A stretch of DNA of 64,000 bases from Symbiopectobacterium purcellii (GCF_019797845.1 NZ_CP081864.1:1736001-1800000); one strand, 5' to 3'; numbered from the stretch's first letter, positions 10,355 to 22,278 are shown. Made by a program: numbers and translations. Notes: generated from the letters alone by a model not told the origin.

Positions 10355-10594
10355 TTAGTGTTGGCAGATCTTGCTGGCTGCTGTGTTAAACCCGGCATCC
10401 TGCGGGATAAACTTGCCTTTGTTTGCCAGAAAATCCACCAACATGGCCGCGCTCATGTCGGCAGCGGAGCAGGTGTGAAAGCGCGCGTCGCTCCCGAAAC
10501 GCGCCTCAATGGCGGCAATCAGCCCTTCCGTGGTGTAGGATTCAGCAGAATCCAACATCATATGCAGTACTTCATGGCCGTGAATAGATGACAT
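10355..10594 (-). CDS. yecH: YecH-like DUF2492 protein
   Basis: A 79-residue protein, the same length as E. coli YecH, with the family pattern SIHGHEVL...FHTCSA...LVxFLxxKGKFIP...KICxH. The conserved His and Cys residues suggest metal binding; the function is unknown. In E. coli yecH lies elsewhere, whereas here it directly precedes radD (3-bp gap), so the two are probably co-transcribed. Confidence 0.9.
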   Translation of the reverse strand: MSSIHGHEVLHMMLDSAESYTTEGLIAAIEARFGSDARFHTCSAADMSAAMLVDFLANKGKFIPQDAGFNTAASKICQH

Positions 10595-10821
10595 CGTGTG
10601 CTCCTGTAATAACCTTGAAAATAAAAGATGTATTTATTCTATATTTTTATGCGCCGAGGGCGAACCCTCGTCTGTGGTTAATGAAACGCAATCGCACATT
10701 TTGTGCGTATCCATTACCGCCTCGGGGGGAAAACGTCGGACATTCTAGGAGCAATCGCTATCACTCGCTATACTACGGCATGATTTTCCTTCCTTAACCC
10801 AGACAGGCACTTGATTTTCTC

Positions 10822-11523
10822 ATGCGATTGGACAAATTTTTATCCCAGCAACTCGGGATCAGCCGCGCATTGGTGGCGCGGGAACTGCGTGCGCAGCGCG
10901 TTACGGTAGACGGTGAAGTGGTTAAAAGCGGCGCATTCAAGTTGGTACCTGACCATCAGGTGGCATTCGATGGCAATGCGCTGGTGCAGCAGAATGGTCC
11001 ACGTTACTTTATGCTTAACAAACCGCAGGGGTACGTGTGTTCAACGGAAGATCCGGATCACCCGACCATCCTCTATTTTATCGATGAACCGGTTGCGCAC
11101 AAACTGCATGCCGCTGGTCGACTGGATATTGACACTACCGGGCTGGTATTGCTGACCGACGATGGGCAATGGTCGCACCGCATCACGTCGCCCAAGCACC
11201 ACTGTGAAAAAACCTACCTGGTGACGTTGGAGCAGCCGCTGGCGGAGGATACCGCACACCTGTTTGAGCAGGGGGTGCAATTACACGGCGAAAAATCGCT
11301 GACCAAACCCGCACAACTGGAAAAACTGGACGATCACCAAGTCCGGTTAACCATTGGGGAAGGGCGCTACCACCAGGTTAAACGCATGTTTGCCGCCGTG
11401 GGCAACCGCGTGGTTGAGTTACACCGCGAGCGTATTGGTGGCATTGCGCTGGATGATGCGCTTGAGCCGGGCGAGTATCGCACACTGACGGAAGAGGAAG
11501 TGGCCAGCGTTATGCCGCGTTGA
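10822..11523 (+). CDS. rsuA: 16S rRNA pseudouridine-516 synthase RsuA
   Basis: A 233-residue enzyme isomerising U516 of 16S rRNA. An S4 RNA-binding domain (about 1-60) is followed by the catalytic domain; GRLD at 99-102 gives catalytic D102, the same number as in E. coli RsuA. It is followed by bcr in the same direction, as in E. coli. Confidence 0.96.
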   Translation: MRLDKFLSQQLGISRALVARELRAQRVTVDGEVVKSGAFKLVPDHQVAFDGNALVQQNGPRYFMLNKPQGYVCSTEDPDHPTILYFIDEPVAHKLHAAGRLDIDTTGLVLLTDDGQWSHRITSPKHHCEKTYLVTLEQPLAEDTAHLFEQGVQLHGEKSLTKPAQLEKLDDHQVRLTIGEGRYHQVKRMFAAVGNRVVELHRERIGGIALDDALEPGEYRTLTEEEVASVMPR

Positions 11524-11694
11524 GCCGACGTGCGCCATGCTCACTCAGTATGTGTCATGCGCTTGTCATCCCTCTGAGGTAAACACGATGTGCCGACAAA
11601 CCGGCCATCATGCTGTGTAAACCGTCACCGTGGTGGAGGCCTGCCGCTGCGGTGAATTTTTTTATTTTGCGGGCAAAACGCTGGGAGACATGCA

Positions 11695-12876
11695 GTGGGG
11701 AAAGCGCCATCACATCGTGGCTTGATTTTTATTCTTGGCTTGTTGTCGATGCTGACACCGTTTGCCATCGATATGTACCTGCCGGCGCTGCCGGTGATTG
11801 CCAAAGCGTTCGGCGTAGAGCCGGGCCAGGTGCAGATGACGTTAAGCGCCTACATTATGGGGTTTGCTATCGGTCAGTTATTCTACGACCCGATGGCGGA
11901 CAGCCTGGGACGTAAACCCGTGATACTCGGGGGGACGCTGGTCTTTATGTTGGCTGGCGTGGCCTGCGCGCTGGCGCAGACCATTGAGCAGCTTACCGTG
12001 CTGCGCATGCTGCACGGCTTGTCAGCGGCGGCGTCTGCGGTGGTGATTAATGCGCTGATGCGTGACACCTTCGCCAAAGATGAATTTTCGCGCATGATGT
12101 CATTTGTGATGCTGGTCATGACGGTCGCACCGCTGTTGGCGCCGATGTTGGGCGGTGTATTGCTGCTGTGGTTTAGCTGGCATGCAATTTTCTGGACGTT
12201 GGCCGGGTTGTCATTGATTGCCTCGGTGCTGGTGATGCGTTTTGTTAAAGAGTCGTTGCCGGTAGAGAAACGCCAGCCGTTTCATTTTCGTACCACCGCC
12301 GGGAATTTCGCCTCGCTGTTTCGCCACAAAAAAGTCTTTAGCTACATGGTAGCAAGCGGATTTTCGTTTTCTGGCATGTTCTCTTTTTTAAACGCCGGCC
12401 CTTTTGTCTATATCGACCTCTACGGTGTGTCTCCGCAGCATTTCGGCTATTACTTTGCCCTGAACGTGGTCTTCCTGTTCCTGACCACCTACACCAATAG
12501 CCGTGTGGTGCGCCGCTTAGGGGCGAACCAGATGTTTCGCATCGGGTTACTGATACAGTTCGCTGTCGGTATCGCGCTGGTGGCTATCTACGCGTTGAAT
12601 CTGGGCTTTTTGCCGTTGGTGTTGGGGGTCGCTATCTATGTCGGTTGCATCGCGATGGTGATGTCAAATGCCATGGCCGTGATACTGGATGACTTTCCGC
12701 ATATGGCGGGCACCGCATCCTCGCTGGCTGGCACGCTCCGTTTTGGTATGGGTGCATTGGTCGGAAGCCTGCTGTCGCTGGTGAGTTTTACCAGCGCCTG
12801 GCCGATGATCGCCTCCATGTCACTTTGCTCCGTGGCCGCCTTTCTACTTTATGGTTACGCCGCCCGCGCACGCTGA
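11695..12876 (+). CDS. bcr: Bcr/CflA-type multidrug efflux MFS transporter
   Basis: A 393-residue inner-membrane protein with 12 predicted helices and MFS motifs ([12 protein letters not shown] in loop 2-3). It matches E. coli Bcr along its length, including FRHKKV and [20 protein letters not shown]. Bcr exports bicyclomycin and sulfathiazole by proton antiport. I use a GTG start at 11695 with GGGAG upstream, since no in-frame ATG precedes the first helix. Confidence 0.93.
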   Translation: MGKAPSHRGLIFILGLLSMLTPFAIDMYLPALPVIAKAFGVEPGQVQMTLSAYIMGFAIGQLFYDPMADSLGRKPVILGGTLVFMLAGVACALAQTIEQLTVLRMLHGLSAAASAVVINALMRDTFAKDEFSRMMSFVMLVMTVAPLLAPMLGGVLLLWFSWHAIFWTLAGLSLIASVLVMRFVKESLPVEKRQPFHFRTTAGNFASLFRHKKVFSYMVASGFSFSGMFSFLNAGPFVYIDLYGVSPQHFGYYFALNVVFLFLTTYTNSRVVRRLGANQMFRIGLLIQFAVGIALVAIYALNLGFLPLVLGVAIYVGCIAMVMSNAMAVILDDFPHMAGTASSLAGTLRFGMGALVGSLLSLVSFTSAWPMIASMSLCSVAAFLLYGYAARAR

Positions 12877-13334
12877 TTCGACCTCGCTTTTCCGTTTGCC
12901 GCAGTGATGCGGTGAACGGAAGCCTCTGTTTGCTGACCCTCAGGTCGGACGCCATTATTTTGATCTTCTCTTTTTCATCACGGTCAAGTGTTATCGATAT
13001 CACATTGTCTTTTTTTGGAATGTTGTTCTATAAATGTAAAATGTATGATTTAAAAGTGAACAATGTAAATAAAAGGGGTTGAGATATTGCAGGGAAAGCG
13101 TTAAATATAGGGCAACCTATAAAAATCTTAAAATGTGATCAACGTGGCATTAATCAGTATTGCAATCATTTCCATTCGCTAAGAAGGGTGACTTATGACT
13201 ATTGCAACGCGGATTCTTGTAGAAATGCTCATTCAGCAGTGCCGTCTTATCAGGGCACTGAGAGTAAACGTTCTTTCTTTGACGCCAATGTCATTGCGTT
13301 TGTTGACCATCATCATACCTGAGGGAAAGTAACA
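12877..13334 (+). other. intergenic region between bcr and yejG
   Basis: About 460 bp, AT-rich in its central part, with no ORF I can support. It must carry the yejG promoter. No hairpin with a T run was seen after bcr. Confidence 0.5.
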
Positions 13335-13694
13335 GTGGACACTCTCCAACTTTCGGTAGTGCATCGTTTGCCGCAAAGTTATCGTTGGCTATCGGGTTTT
13401 GCCGGTATCAAGGTGGAACCGATTCCGCTGAGCGGTATTCCCCTGCGGGGACGAGATGAGGACAACAACCTGATTGGCTTTAAATTATTAAGCCATGACG
13501 GCGAAATGGCCTGGGTTATTTTACGTCAGTTGAACCAGTCGCTGGCTGAAATTCAGATTGATTGTGCGGTGTTGGAATGGGAAGGGGAACCGTGTCTGTT
13601 TTTGCACCGAGATGATGAAAGCACGGCATTGTGTCGTCTCAAAAATGTGGGCGTTGCTATCGCAGAGCCCCTGAGCGCGCTCTATCCGTTTTAA
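13335..13694 (+). CDS. yejG: YejG family protein
   Basis: A 119-residue protein matching E. coli YejG (114) throughout: [11 protein letters not shown] start, [36 protein letters not shown] start with AGGGAAAG before it. The function is not established. It is convergent with the yej transporter operon. Confidence 0.94.
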   Translation: MDTLQLSVVHRLPQSYRWLSGFAGIKVEPIPLSGIPLRGRDEDNNLIGFKLLSHDGEMAWVILRQLNQSLAEIQIDCAVLEWEGEPCLFLHRDDESTALCRLKNVGVAIAEPLSALYPF

Positions 13695-13696
13695 AC

Positions 13697-13721
13697 GCCA
13701 TGCCCTACCATGACATGGCGT
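13697..13721 (-). terminator. possible terminator of the yejABEF operon
   Basis: Stem CGCCATG / CATGGCG with an 11-nt loop between yejG and yejF. On the minus strand it is followed by TTTAAAA, a weak U tract. Confidence 0.4.
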
Positions 13722-13730
13722 GTTGTGCCG

Positions 13731-15326
13731 TTACAGGGTAGCCATGCGCAGCAGTTCCTGTGTATAGGCGCTCTGTGGCGCTGAAAAAACCTGTTCACAA
13801 TGCCCCTGTTCTACCACTTCGCCTTGACGCAGCACGATAACCTGATGGCACAACGCGCGCACCACCTGTAAGTCATGGCTAATGAACAGGTAGGCTAGAT
13901 GGCGTTTTTGCTGCAACGTTTTCAGTAATGTCAGGATCTGCGCCTGCACGGTTCTGTCCAGTGACGAAGTGGGTTCGTCAAGGATCAGCAGTGCGGGTTC
14001 GAGTATCAGCGCTCTGGCGATAGCAATGCGCTGCCGCTGGCCGCCGGAGAATTCCGACGGATAGCGGTGACGAAATTCGGGGTTAAGCCCAACTTCGCGC
14101 ATCACCTCGATAACCCGCTGTTCTCGATCGGAGGCACTCATCTTCTGGTGCACTTCCAGCCCTTCTTCGATAATTTGCAGCGCGGTGCGCCGTGGATTCA
14201 ATGACGAATTGGGATCCTGGAACACCACCTGGATCTGGCTACGCAGCGGTAACATTTGGCGGCGATTAAATTGATGCAGCGGGTGTTCATCAAACACTAT
14301 GTTACCGCGTGAGGCGATGAGTCGTAACAATGCCAGTCCGGTGGTACTTTTCCCTGAACCGGATTCGCCCACCAGTCCCAGGCTTTCGCCACGGCGTAAG
14401 GTGAAATTCAAGCCATTGACCACGTTTTTTTCTGCTACGGTGCGGCGCAACAGCCCACGTTTGATGGGAAATGAAATCGAGAGCTTTTCTACGCGTAGCA
14501 GCGTCGGCGTATCGTCCGGCAGAGGCAGGGCGGAACCGGAGGGTTCGGCATCCAACAGTTGCCGGGTGTAGCTGTGCTGCGGTGCGGCAAACAGATCGAG
14601 GCAACGGTTTTGTTCTACGCAGCGTCCACCCTGCATCACAGCCACCTTGTCAGCCAGTTGCTTGACGATATTCAGGTTATGCGTGATAAACAGCAGGCTC
14701 ATGCCCAACTCCTGTTTAAGTTCACGTAACAAGGTCAGAATTTGTGCCTGCACGGTGACATCCAGCGCGGTGGTTGGCTCATCGGCAATCAGTAAATCTG
14801 GCTGCATCAGCAGAGCCATCGCGATCATCACCCGCTGGCGTTCACCACCCGACAGTTGATGAGGAAAGTCTTTCAGGCGCGTTTGCGCCTGCCGTATGCC
14901 AACGCGATCCAAACAGCTAAGGACTTCACCGCGCGCAACGTCCCGGGTCATTGCGCGGTGCAATGTCAACACTTCTATCAATTGCTTTTCAATACTGTGC
15001 AGCGGGTTCAGTGACACCATCGGTTCCTGAAAGATCATCGCTATACGGTTGCCGCGCAGTTCGCGTAAGCGTGTTTCTGGCGCATGCAGCAGCGATTCGC
15101 CGTCAAACAGGATATCGCCTTGAGGATAGATAACCGGCGGAGAAGGCAGCAGGCGCAGTACCGACAGCGCCGTGACGCTCTTGCCCGAGCCGGATTCACC
15201 CACCAGCGCCAGCGTTTCACCGCGCTCAACGTTGAGGGATACCGAATCCACAACCTGATGCACCTGCTCGCCCTGGCGAAACGCGATACTGAGATCCTGA
15301 ATCTGTAACAGCGGAGTTGGGTTCAT
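13731..15326 (-). CDS. yejF: peptide ABC transporter, dual ATP-binding subunit YejF
   Basis: A 531-residue protein with two complete ABC ATPase domains. Each has a Walker [10 protein letters not shown], a signature (LSGGERQR and FSGGQRQR) and a Walker B ending DEPTT/DEPTS. I place the start at 15326 ([13 protein letters not shown]); the longer ORF runs back into yejE. One base separates it from the yejE stop, so the two are coupled. YejABEF imports oligopeptides and in E. coli also microcin C. Confidence 0.95.
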   Translation of the reverse strand: MNPTPLLQIQDLSIAFRQGEQVHQVVDSVSLNVERGETLALVGESGSGKSVTALSVLRLLPSPPVIYPQGDILFDGESLLHAPETRLRELRGNRIAMIFQEPMVSLNPLHSIEKQLIEVLTLHRAMTRDVARGEVLSCLDRVGIRQAQTRLKDFPHQLSGGERQRVMIAMALLMQPDLLIADEPTTALDVTVQAQILTLLRELKQELGMSLLFITHNLNIVKQLADKVAVMQGGRCVEQNRCLDLFAAPQHSYTRQLLDAEPSGSALPLPDDTPTLLRVEKLSISFPIKRGLLRRTVAEKNVVNGLNFTLRRGESLGLVGESGSGKSTTGLALLRLIASRGNIVFDEHPLHQFNRRQMLPLRSQIQVVFQDPNSSLNPRRTALQIIEEGLEVHQKMSASDREQRVIEVMREVGLNPEFRHRYPSEFSGGQRQRIAIARALILEPALLILDEPTSSLDRTVQAQILTLLKTLQQKRHLAYLFISHDLQVVRALCHQVIVLRQGEVVEQGHCEQVFSAPQSAYTQELLRMATL

Positions 15327-15327
15327 A

Positions 15328-16353
15328 TCAATGTGCCTTGCTGGGATCAAAAGCGTCGCGCACCGCTTCGCCAATAAAAATCAGTAACGACAACAGGGTT
15401 GCCAACACCAGAAATACGGTAATGCCGAGCCAGGGAGCCTGAAGATTGTTCTTGCCCTCCAGCAACAGTGCGCCCAGTGACGGCGAACCGACCGGAAGCC
15501 CAAAACCCAGAAAATCGAGCGATGTCAGGGTCGTGATTGAGCTGCACAAAATAAACGGCAGAAAGGTTAACGTCGCGACCATGGCGTTAGGCAGCATACT
15601 GCGCATCATGATCACCCGATCGCTTACCCCCATGGCCTGCGCCGCACGGATGTAGTCGAAATTACGGGTCCGCAGAAATTCGGCGCGTACTACGTTCACC
15701 AGACTCATCCAGCCAAACAGAATAGTGATACCCAGTAGCCACCAGAAATCAGGTTGGATAACGCTGGACAGCAAGATAATCAGGAACAGGGTCGGCATGC
15801 CCGACCAGACTTCGATAAAGCGCTGCCCCCACAAATCGAGCTTGCCACCGTAGTAACCCTGCGTTGCGCCGACCACAATGCCAATCAGGCTGGAGAACAG
15901 GGTTAGTGAAAGCCCAAACAGCAGGGAAATGCGAAAGCCGTATAGCACTTGCGCTACCACATCTTTCCCCTGACTGTCAGTGCCGAGCCAATTCTGTCCA
16001 GAGGGCGGGGAGGGGAATGACTGGGTGGTGGCATAGTTAATGGTATCGTAGCGATAACGGATCGGCGGCCAGATACTCCAGCCGTGTTGCGTGATACGTG
16101 CTGCCACATAGGGATCGCGAAAATCCGTGATGGTGGCAAACTGGCCGCCGAAGGTGGTTTCAGGGTAATTCACCAGCAACGGCGCATAAAAACGGTTGTC
16201 ATAGCGCACCAGCAGCGGTTTGTCATTGGCCAGCAGTTCGGCGAACAGGCTGAGGGTAAACAACACCAGAAAGATCCACAGTGACCAGTAGCCACGACGA
16301 TTGGCGCGGAAACGGGCCCAGCGCGCCAGATTTATTGGGCTGATTCGGCTCAT
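15328..16353 (-). CDS. yejE: peptide ABC transporter permease YejE
   Basis: A 341-residue inner-membrane permease of the OppC type: an N-terminal helix, a long periplasmic loop, then five helices with the EAA loop ([22 protein letters not shown]). It overlaps yejB by 4 bp (ATGA) and sits 1 bp before yejF. Confidence 0.95.
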   Translation of the reverse strand: MSRISPINLARWARFRANRRGYWSLWIFLVLFTLSLFAELLANDKPLLVRYDNRFYAPLLVNYPETTFGGQFATITDFRDPYVAARITQHGWSIWPPIRYRYDTINYATTQSFPSPPSGQNWLGTDSQGKDVVAQVLYGFRISLLFGLSLTLFSSLIGIVVGATQGYYGGKLDLWGQRFIEVWSGMPTLFLIILLSSVIQPDFWWLLGITILFGWMSLVNVVRAEFLRTRNFDYIRAAQAMGVSDRVIMMRSMLPNAMVATLTFLPFILCSSITTLTSLDFLGFGLPVGSPSLGALLLEGKNNLQAPWLGITVFLVLATLLSLLIFIGEAVRDAFDPSKAH

Positions 16354-17447
16354 TGGCGCCCCTCAAAATCAATACGCGGATCGACCAGCGTATAGGTCAT
16401 ATCGCTGACAATATTCAGCAGCAGACCAATCAACGTGAAGATATAGAGCGTACCGAACATCACCGGGTAGTCGCGTTGCAGTGTGGCATCATAGCCCAAC
16501 AGACCCAGCCCGTTGAGTGAGAACATCACCTCAATCAGCAGTGAACCGGTGAAAAACATGCTGATAAAGGTCGCCGGGAACCCGGCAATCACCAGCAGCA
16601 TGGCGTTGCGGAAGACATGGCGGTACAGAATACTGTTTTCATCCAGGCCTTTGGCACGCGCGGTGACAACGTATTGTTTACGAATCTCGTCCAAAAACGA
16701 GTTTTTGGTCAGCATGGTTAGCGTTGCAAAGCCGCCAATCACCGTTGCCAGTACAGGCAGCGTGATGTGCCACAGGTAATCGGTGATTTTGCTGTACCAG
16801 GGCAGGGTGTCGAAGTTACTCGATACCAGCCCGCGCAGTGGGAACCAATCAAGATAGCTGCCGCCGGCAAACAGCACAATCAGCAGGATGGCAAACAAGA
16901 ATGCCGGGATAGCGTAGCCGACAATAATCAGGGTGCTGCTCCAGGTATCAAACGGTGTGCCGCTTCTTACAGCCTTTTTGATGCCAAGTGGGATTGAGAC
17001 CAGATAAATGATCAGCGTACTCCATAATCCCAGCGTGATAGAAACGGGCATACTCTGCTTGATAAGCTCCATCACCGAGGAGCCGCGAAACAAGCTATCG
17101 CCAAAATCTAATCGGGCATAGTTCCACAGCAGCGTGAAATAGCGCTCGTGAATCGGCTTATCAAACCCGTAGCGTTTGGTGATTTCCGCAATCAACTCTG
17201 GGTCCAGCCCGCGAGCGCCACGGTAGGCATTTTCCACGGTCAGTGTACCCCCGCCGCTGCGCGCCATCGCGCCATCCATACCGCCACCGGCACCAAACCC
17301 GCTGCCCTGACCCATTTCGATGGCGGCAATGGCCTGATCAACCGGCCCACCTGGGGCTATCTGCACAATAAAAAAGTTAATGGTAATAATGGCCCACAGC
17401 GTGGGGATCACCAGCAAAAGTCGGCGTAGTAAATAGGTTCCCACCAT
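16350..17447 (-). CDS. yejB: peptide ABC transporter permease YejB
   Basis: A 365-residue permease of the OppB type. It has the usual YejB insertion after the first helix, here rich in glycine (about residues 45-68), and an EAA loop [21 protein letters not shown]. It lies 6 bp after yejA and overlaps yejE by 4 bp. Confidence 0.95.
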   Translation of the reverse strand: MVGTYLLRRLLLVIPTLWAIITINFFIVQIAPGGPVDQAIAAIEMGQGSGFGAGGGMDGAMARSGGGTLTVENAYRGARGLDPELIAEITKRYGFDKPIHERYFTLLWNYARLDFGDSLFRGSSVMELIKQSMPVSITLGLWSTLIIYLVSIPLGIKKAVRSGTPFDTWSSTLIIVGYAIPAFLFAILLIVLFAGGSYLDWFPLRGLVSSNFDTLPWYSKITDYLWHITLPVLATVIGGFATLTMLTKNSFLDEIRKQYVVTARAKGLDENSILYRHVFRNAMLLVIAGFPATFISMFFTGSLLIEVMFSLNGLGLLGYDATLQRDYPVMFGTLYIFTLIGLLLNIVSDMTYTLVDPRIDFEGRQ

Positions 17448-17453
17448 GGCTCC

Positions 17454-19262
17454 TTAACGGCGTTCGGGCGGCAATGATTGCGCCCGCTGTGCATCGTACC
17501 ACCAGCTATCCAGCCCTAACGTATAAGTCGGACGGGTTTCTGGCATGGCGAATTTGTCCCAGTAAGCGTAGCGATCGTGATTGGAGTACCACATGGGGAT
17601 CATAAATTGATTCCAGGTCACCACCCGATCCAGCGCGTGGCCTAATATCAGCAATTCTGCCTTATTGCCCTGATGTGCATCGATTTGTTCTATAAGTGCA
17701 TCGATGGCCGGATCGCTCACACCCGCCGTGTTATAGGTTGAATCGAGGTATTTCGTATGCCAGCCAAATTTCAGGTTGCCATCCGGGTAAATTCTTGCCG
17801 GGTAAAGGCGGGCGAGCATATCAAAATCGCGGGCGCGCAGACGATTGGTAAACTGCCCGCTGTCAATCAGGCGCAGCTTCATGTCGATGCCCAATCGTTT
17901 GAGATTTTGCTGGAACGGCAGTACGTACTGCACGTTGGCAGCGCTGGGAAGCAATAACTCGAAACTAAAAGGCTCCCCGGTTTTGCGGTTGACCAACGTC
18001 TGGTTTTTTAATTCCCAGCCTGCGTCCTCAAGCAGTTGCAAGGCTTGTTGCCAATGGGCGCGATCGTAGCCGCTGCCATCACTTTCTGGCGGTTGAAAGC
18101 TGGGGCCAAACACCTCGGGCGGTATTTTGTCTCTGAGCGGCTCCAGCCATTTCAATTCCTCTGGGCTGGGAGTTCCTTGCGCGGCATATTCTGTGTTTTG
18201 GAACAGGCTGTTGACGCGCTGATAGGCGTTGTAATAGAACGCTTTGTTCATCCAGTTAAAATCAAAATTAAGCCCAATGGCTTGTCGGATGCGGCGATCC
18301 TGAAACAGTGGACGCTCAATATTGAACACCAGCCAGCGGGTATCCTGTGCCGCCTGATTCGTCCGATCGCGCTTGATGATATAACCCCGCGCGAAGTTAC
18401 CGCCCTGATACTGTGTTGCCCAATGCTTGGGTGACCCTTCAACACGTAGATCGAAAGTGCCCGCCTTAAACGCTTCCAGCGCGACACTGTCATCCAGGTA
18501 GTAGTCGTAACGGATTTGGTCGAAATTATTCAAACCGCGGTTCACCGGCAGATCGGCACCCCAGTAATCTTGTACCCGTTTATAGGTAACGTACTGGCCG
18601 GTGCGGTAGGACGTGATGCGGTAGGGGCCACTGGCCGGTGGGGGATAGGCCAGCGGATCGGCAAGACTGTGATTTTTCCAGAAACTCTCAGGCATAACGG
18701 GCAATGTCAGCAATCCCAGCAGCCGTTCTTTATCTGGCTCAGGCATTTCCAGTCGCACGGTGCGCGGGCCAATAGCGGTTACCGTGACACCCTTGTACAC
18801 CACCCGGAATTGCGGAACCCCTTGCGTCATAAACATCGTGAAGGTGAAGGCTACGTCAGACGCTAAAATCGGTGAGCCGTCGTGAAACGTGGCTTTTGGA
18901 TTCAGTTCCACTTCCATCCAACGGAAATCGTCAGCATGACGTGCATACAGTGCAATCAGCGGATAAAAGCTGCCCGGTTCATCATCGGATGAGGTAAACA
19001 GCGTATCGTACAGGCGTTCGGTGCGCTCAGCTGCCACGCCGCGTAACGCGAAACGGTTGAAGTTATCATAGGTTCCCAGCGCGCTGAGCGTAATGCTCCC
19101 CCCTTTGGGCGCGTCAGGGTTGACGTAACCAAAATGCGTGAATCCCTCGGGGTATTTAGGCTCTCCCAACAAGGCGAACGAGGTGTTCTGCTGGACGGTA
19201 TCGGCAAAGGCTCCCCAACAAAGAGAACCGAGCAAAGCCAGAGTGGCCACACGTTTTAGCAT
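17454..19262 (-). CDS. yejA: periplasmic peptide-binding protein YejA
   Basis: A 602-residue SBP_bac_5 family binding protein (E. coli YejA 604). The start at 19262 (MLKRVATLALLG) follows AGGAGA and begins a normal Sec signal peptide cleaved near AFA-D; the longer ORF adds an unrelated N-terminus. First gene of yejABEF; it delivers peptides to YejBE. Confidence 0.95.
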   Translation of the reverse strand: MLKRVATLALLGSLCWGAFADTVQQNTSFALLGEPKYPEGFTHFGYVNPDAPKGGSITLSALGTYDNFNRFALRGVAAERTERLYDTLFTSSDDEPGSFYPLIALYARHADDFRWMEVELNPKATFHDGSPILASDVAFTFTMFMTQGVPQFRVVYKGVTVTAIGPRTVRLEMPEPDKERLLGLLTLPVMPESFWKNHSLADPLAYPPPASGPYRITSYRTGQYVTYKRVQDYWGADLPVNRGLNNFDQIRYDYYLDDSVALEAFKAGTFDLRVEGSPKHWATQYQGGNFARGYIIKRDRTNQAAQDTRWLVFNIERPLFQDRRIRQAIGLNFDFNWMNKAFYYNAYQRVNSLFQNTEYAAQGTPSPEELKWLEPLRDKIPPEVFGPSFQPPESDGSGYDRAHWQQALQLLEDAGWELKNQTLVNRKTGEPFSFELLLPSAANVQYVLPFQQNLKRLGIDMKLRLIDSGQFTNRLRARDFDMLARLYPARIYPDGNLKFGWHTKYLDSTYNTAGVSDPAIDALIEQIDAHQGNKAELLILGHALDRVVTWNQFMIPMWYSNHDRYAYWDKFAMPETRPTYTLGLDSWWYDAQRAQSLPPERR

Positions 19263-19480
19263 TGCGCTGTGTTTCTCCTGCAAATCAGTGCAATTATCTT
19301 GCATCAGACCAAAGTTGCGGTGATTTTCATTTGAATATAGGTCAAACCGATGTTGCCGCCTATGGGCAATAGGCAAGCTCGTACCTTTTTACCATGAAAG
19401 TTACGAGTAACCTACTTTATATCAGAGGGTTGAGCAGGTTTTCATCAAGCGGGGAGGTTGGTGGATGCAAGGTGAATAGC

Positions 19481-19507
19481 AAAAAAAACGCCGCGGATTA
19501 AGCGGCG
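19481..19507 (-). terminator. terminator downstream of mepS
   Basis: Stem GCCGC/GCGGC with a short loop, followed on the minus strand by eight T residues. It lies 57 bp after the mepS stop. Confidence 0.8.
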
Positions 19508-19563
19508 CTCTGTTTTCGTTTCGTTTTGCACATCAAGGGAAATGTGACTAACTGGTTAGGCTA

Positions 19564-20139
19564 TTAACTGGTCGCACTTTTGCTAATGACGCGACGGCCT
19601 TCTTGATAACGTTTGTTCCAGTACACTTCATCCATGCTGGAAATCATCACACCCGCACGGGTGGAGGCATGAACAAACTGGTTATTACCGATATAGATGC
19701 CAACGTGACGACCGGTAGAACCCGCAAGGAACAGTACCAAATCGCCGGTGCGAAGTTTGCTACGTTGCACCTGGGTGCCTGTTTCCTGCTGTTCATAAGT
19801 CGAACGCGGTAGATCCATGCCAAACTGTTCACGGAAGGTACGCTGTACAAAGGCAGAACAATCAATGCCTTTACGGCTGTCACCGCCTAAACGGTAACGC
19901 ACACCTTTCCAACTGGCATATTGATCCATCAGTTTGGATTTGACGTCAAGGTTACGCACCATGGCTTCAAATTCGTCCTGAGAGGCCTGCAATAAAAGAC
20001 TGTCTTTATCATTTATTGCAGAACGATCAGTTTGTGCTTGATGAGATCCTGTATTTGTACAAGCAGATAGCGCAAGTGCCATCGCCAAAGCGGGAATTGT
20101 CCGCCAGATATATCTCAGGCTCGGTTGAGATTTGACCAT
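19564..20139 (-). CDS. mepS: murein DD-endopeptidase MepS (Spr), lipoprotein
   Basis: A 191-residue NlpC/P60 hydrolase that cuts the D-Ala-mDAP cross-link of peptidoglycan to allow wall growth. The lipobox LSAC at 24-27 gives lipidated C27. The catalytic triad is visible as C94 (GIDCSAF), H145 (GRHVG) and H157 (FVHAST). Followed by its own terminator. E. coli MepS is held down by the protease Prc with NlpI. Confidence 0.96.
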   Translation of the reverse strand: MVKSQPSLRYIWRTIPALAMALALSACTNTGSHQAQTDRSAINDKDSLLLQASQDEFEAMVRNLDVKSKLMDQYASWKGVRYRLGGDSRKGIDCSAFVQRTFREQFGMDLPRSTYEQQETGTQVQRSKLRTGDLVLFLAGSTGRHVGIYIGNNQFVHASTRAGVMISSMDEVYWNKRYQEGRRVISKSATS

Positions 20140-20481
20140 TATCGTTATGTTCCCTTGATTTCCTTAACGACCACCATCGTCATGTATGCAACTACGCCAT
20201 ATATAAACGCCGAAACGAAACGAGAGTCAGACTAAAACAGAGTTTCACCTGGACCAACCACTTGAGGATGAAACTGTGTGGAATCGCACATAATTTCTTC
20301 CATTGCGAGGGTAACTGCGTTCGGTAAAACTCAAACTTTACAGAGACTACCCTAACGCTCCGGCGATTGCGAGCCTTTTTATGGAAATTCTTTATAAGAA
20401 TTAATGATGTAATAATTCGTAAAATTGCGGATAGGATTTATCCTAAAAGCGCGGGTAACCCTAACGCAGACAGATGACATT
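20140..20481. other. intergenic region upstream of mepS and downstream of lpxT
   Basis: About 340 bp that includes the mepS promoter and leader. The only structured element I see is the palindrome TAGGAT-TT-ATCCTA at 20432-20445, of unknown meaning. No ORF with a ribosome-binding site was found. Confidence 0.4.
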
Positions 20482-21252
20482 CTAATGACAGGCCGGCATC
20501 CAGGCGCTTGGGGCCAGAATGCCGGTGCAGGTTGGTGGCGTTGCGCCAAAGAGAGGGGCGTCTAGCGCCGGTAATGAACGATGCAAAAAATTAATCATTG
20601 CGTCGCTGGCCGGTGAGATCAGCCACCAGCTTAGTGCCACCAAAACCACAGACAGGGAACCCACCGCAATGTCGCTAAACCAGTGGGCACCGATCATTAC
20701 GCGCGGTGTGGCAAAAACCACCACGATGGCCAATGAGATCAACAATGAGCGGCGCGGAAAATAGCGCAGCATAAAAGCGGCGTAAATCATCAGCATCATG
20801 CCGTGATCGCCAGGGAAGCTGTCACGGGAGGCATCTTTGGTCGGCCAGCCGGTCAGTTCCGCTACTCGATTGATATTACTGAAATAATAGGTCGGGCTGG
20901 CGTGTTGTACTGGCAGCAAGTGGCCTAACTGATTCAACACTATGGCGGTAATCAGCATGACCACGCCCATAATCAGTAAGCGCTGGCGTTCAGTGCTATC
21001 CCCGCGCCGATAATGGTAAAGATAAAGCAATCCCATCGCCAGCAGGGCACAGGCATCGAAAGCGCGGTTGTTGGTGATGGCAACCGTATAGAGCAGCAAC
21101 GGACTGGTTGCCAGATGCTGGTTAAAGTAAAAGAAGATGGCGCTGTCGAGGGTAAACCAGAATCCGTGATGAGCAGGAAGATACCAGGAAAAGAACAGCA
21201 CCACGCCTGCGGCGTTGAGCAGCAGAATGGCAAAAAACTGACGTTGTGACAT
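20482..21252 (-). CDS. lpxT: lipid A 1-diphosphate synthase LpxT (YeiU)
   Basis: A 256-residue PAP2-family inner-membrane enzyme that moves a phosphate from undecaprenyl diphosphate to the 1-position of lipid A on the periplasmic side. The PAP2 motifs KDASRDSFPGDHG and RVMIGAHWFSD are present. It is longer than E. coli LpxT by some 20 residues at the C-terminus. It lies just after yeiR on the same strand, as in E. coli. Confidence 0.93.
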   Translation of the reverse strand: MSQRQFFAILLLNAAGVVLFFSWYLPAHHGFWFTLDSAIFFYFNQHLATSPLLLYTVAITNNRAFDACALLAMGLLYLYHYRRGDSTERQRLLIMGVVMLITAIVLNQLGHLLPVQHASPTYYFSNINRVAELTGWPTKDASRDSFPGDHGMMLMIYAAFMLRYFPRRSLLISLAIVVVFATPRVMIGAHWFSDIAVGSLSVVLVALSWWLISPASDAMINFLHRSLPALDAPLFGATPPTCTGILAPSAWMPACH

Positions 21253-21285
21253 GCAAGAAACTCAAAATATTAAGAAAAAAACGCT

Positions 21286-22278
21286 TTAATCGTATTCCTG
21301 AAAGCTTAAACGGGAGTTCAACAGCTGGCTTTGGAACTGATTCCACGGTGCCGATGCGGTGTGAATTAACTCAATCCGGCTGTCGAGTGGGGGAAGCGGT
21401 TTGGTTTCAATATGCAGGTCCAATCCCTGCCGATTAATAATCAATGTCCCTTCGGGAATACGCATCACGCCTTTAATACGGTCGACCGGCGTCAACCGAA
21501 CCCAATCTAACAGTGCTGTGGTGGAAAACTGCGTTTCTGGTGAAAAAATCCAGCCACAGGCAAAGTAACCTTGTCCTTCATTGAGCGCGCGGCGCCAGGC
21601 TTCGCCACCGGGCAGACGCAATGCGGCCAATCCGCGCTCTGAAGCATGGGCATGATGATGTGCACCATCAGGAAGTTCGCGCGTGTTGCGGCGAGGTTCA
21701 TCAAGCAGTGACACATCGATTTCGCCCTGGGCGGCGCTCACGATAGGGCGATCGCCCGCTTCAGTCTGTTGCCAACGCTGTAGCGCGGCGATGTCGTCCA
21801 CGCGGTAGGTATCCTGCTTGTTGGCAATGATAATGTCCGCAGCGGCTAACTGATCGCGGAAGTTTTCGTTTTCACTGTAACGCGTGTCCTGTAACTGCCG
21901 CGCATCCAGCAGGCAAAGAGATGCCTGCAAACTGAGCCAGGGTTGATAGCTTTCCGCGGTGAGCAACGAAAGAATCTGCTTCGGGTGTCCCAAGCCGGTC
22001 GGTTCGATCAGTAAACGGTGCGGCTTCTTTTGTTGCAACAGCATATTCAGGCCAATCTGCATCGGCAGACCGTTCACGCAGCACATGCAACCGCCGGGGA
22101 TTTCTTTCAATACCGCGCCGCTGTCAGACAACAACGCGCCGTCGATGCCTATTTCACCAAATTCATTGACCAGTACTGCCCACACTTCATCATCGGGTTT
22201 TTGTTTCAGCAGATGACGAATGGTGGTGGTTTTGCCGCTGCCAAGAAAGCCAGTGATCAGGTTTACTTTGGTCAACAC
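21286..22278 (-). CDS. yeiR: COG0523 zinc-binding GTPase YeiR
   Basis: A 330-residue CobW-like P-loop GTPase. Walker A GFLGSGKTT is at 10-18 and the metal-binding CMCC motif at 64-67; NKQD is the guanine motif. A His-rich stretch (HHHAHASE) lies between the GTPase and the C-terminal domain. E. coli YeiR binds zinc and is thought to serve as a zinc chaperone under metal limitation. Confidence 0.94.
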   Translation of the reverse strand: MLTKVNLITGFLGSGKTTTIRHLLKQKPDDEVWAVLVNEFGEIGIDGALLSDSGAVLKEIPGGCMCCVNGLPMQIGLNMLLQQKKPHRLLIEPTGLGHPKQILSLLTAESYQPWLSLQASLCLLDARQLQDTRYSENENFRDQLAAADIIIANKQDTYRVDDIAALQRWQQTEAGDRPIVSAAQGEIDVSLLDEPRRNTRELPDGAHHHAHASERGLAALRLPGGEAWRRALNEGQGYFACGWIFSPETQFSTTALLDWVRLTPVDRIKGVMRIPEGTLIINRQGLDLHIETKPLPPLDSRIELIHTASAPWNQFQSQLLNSRLSFQEYD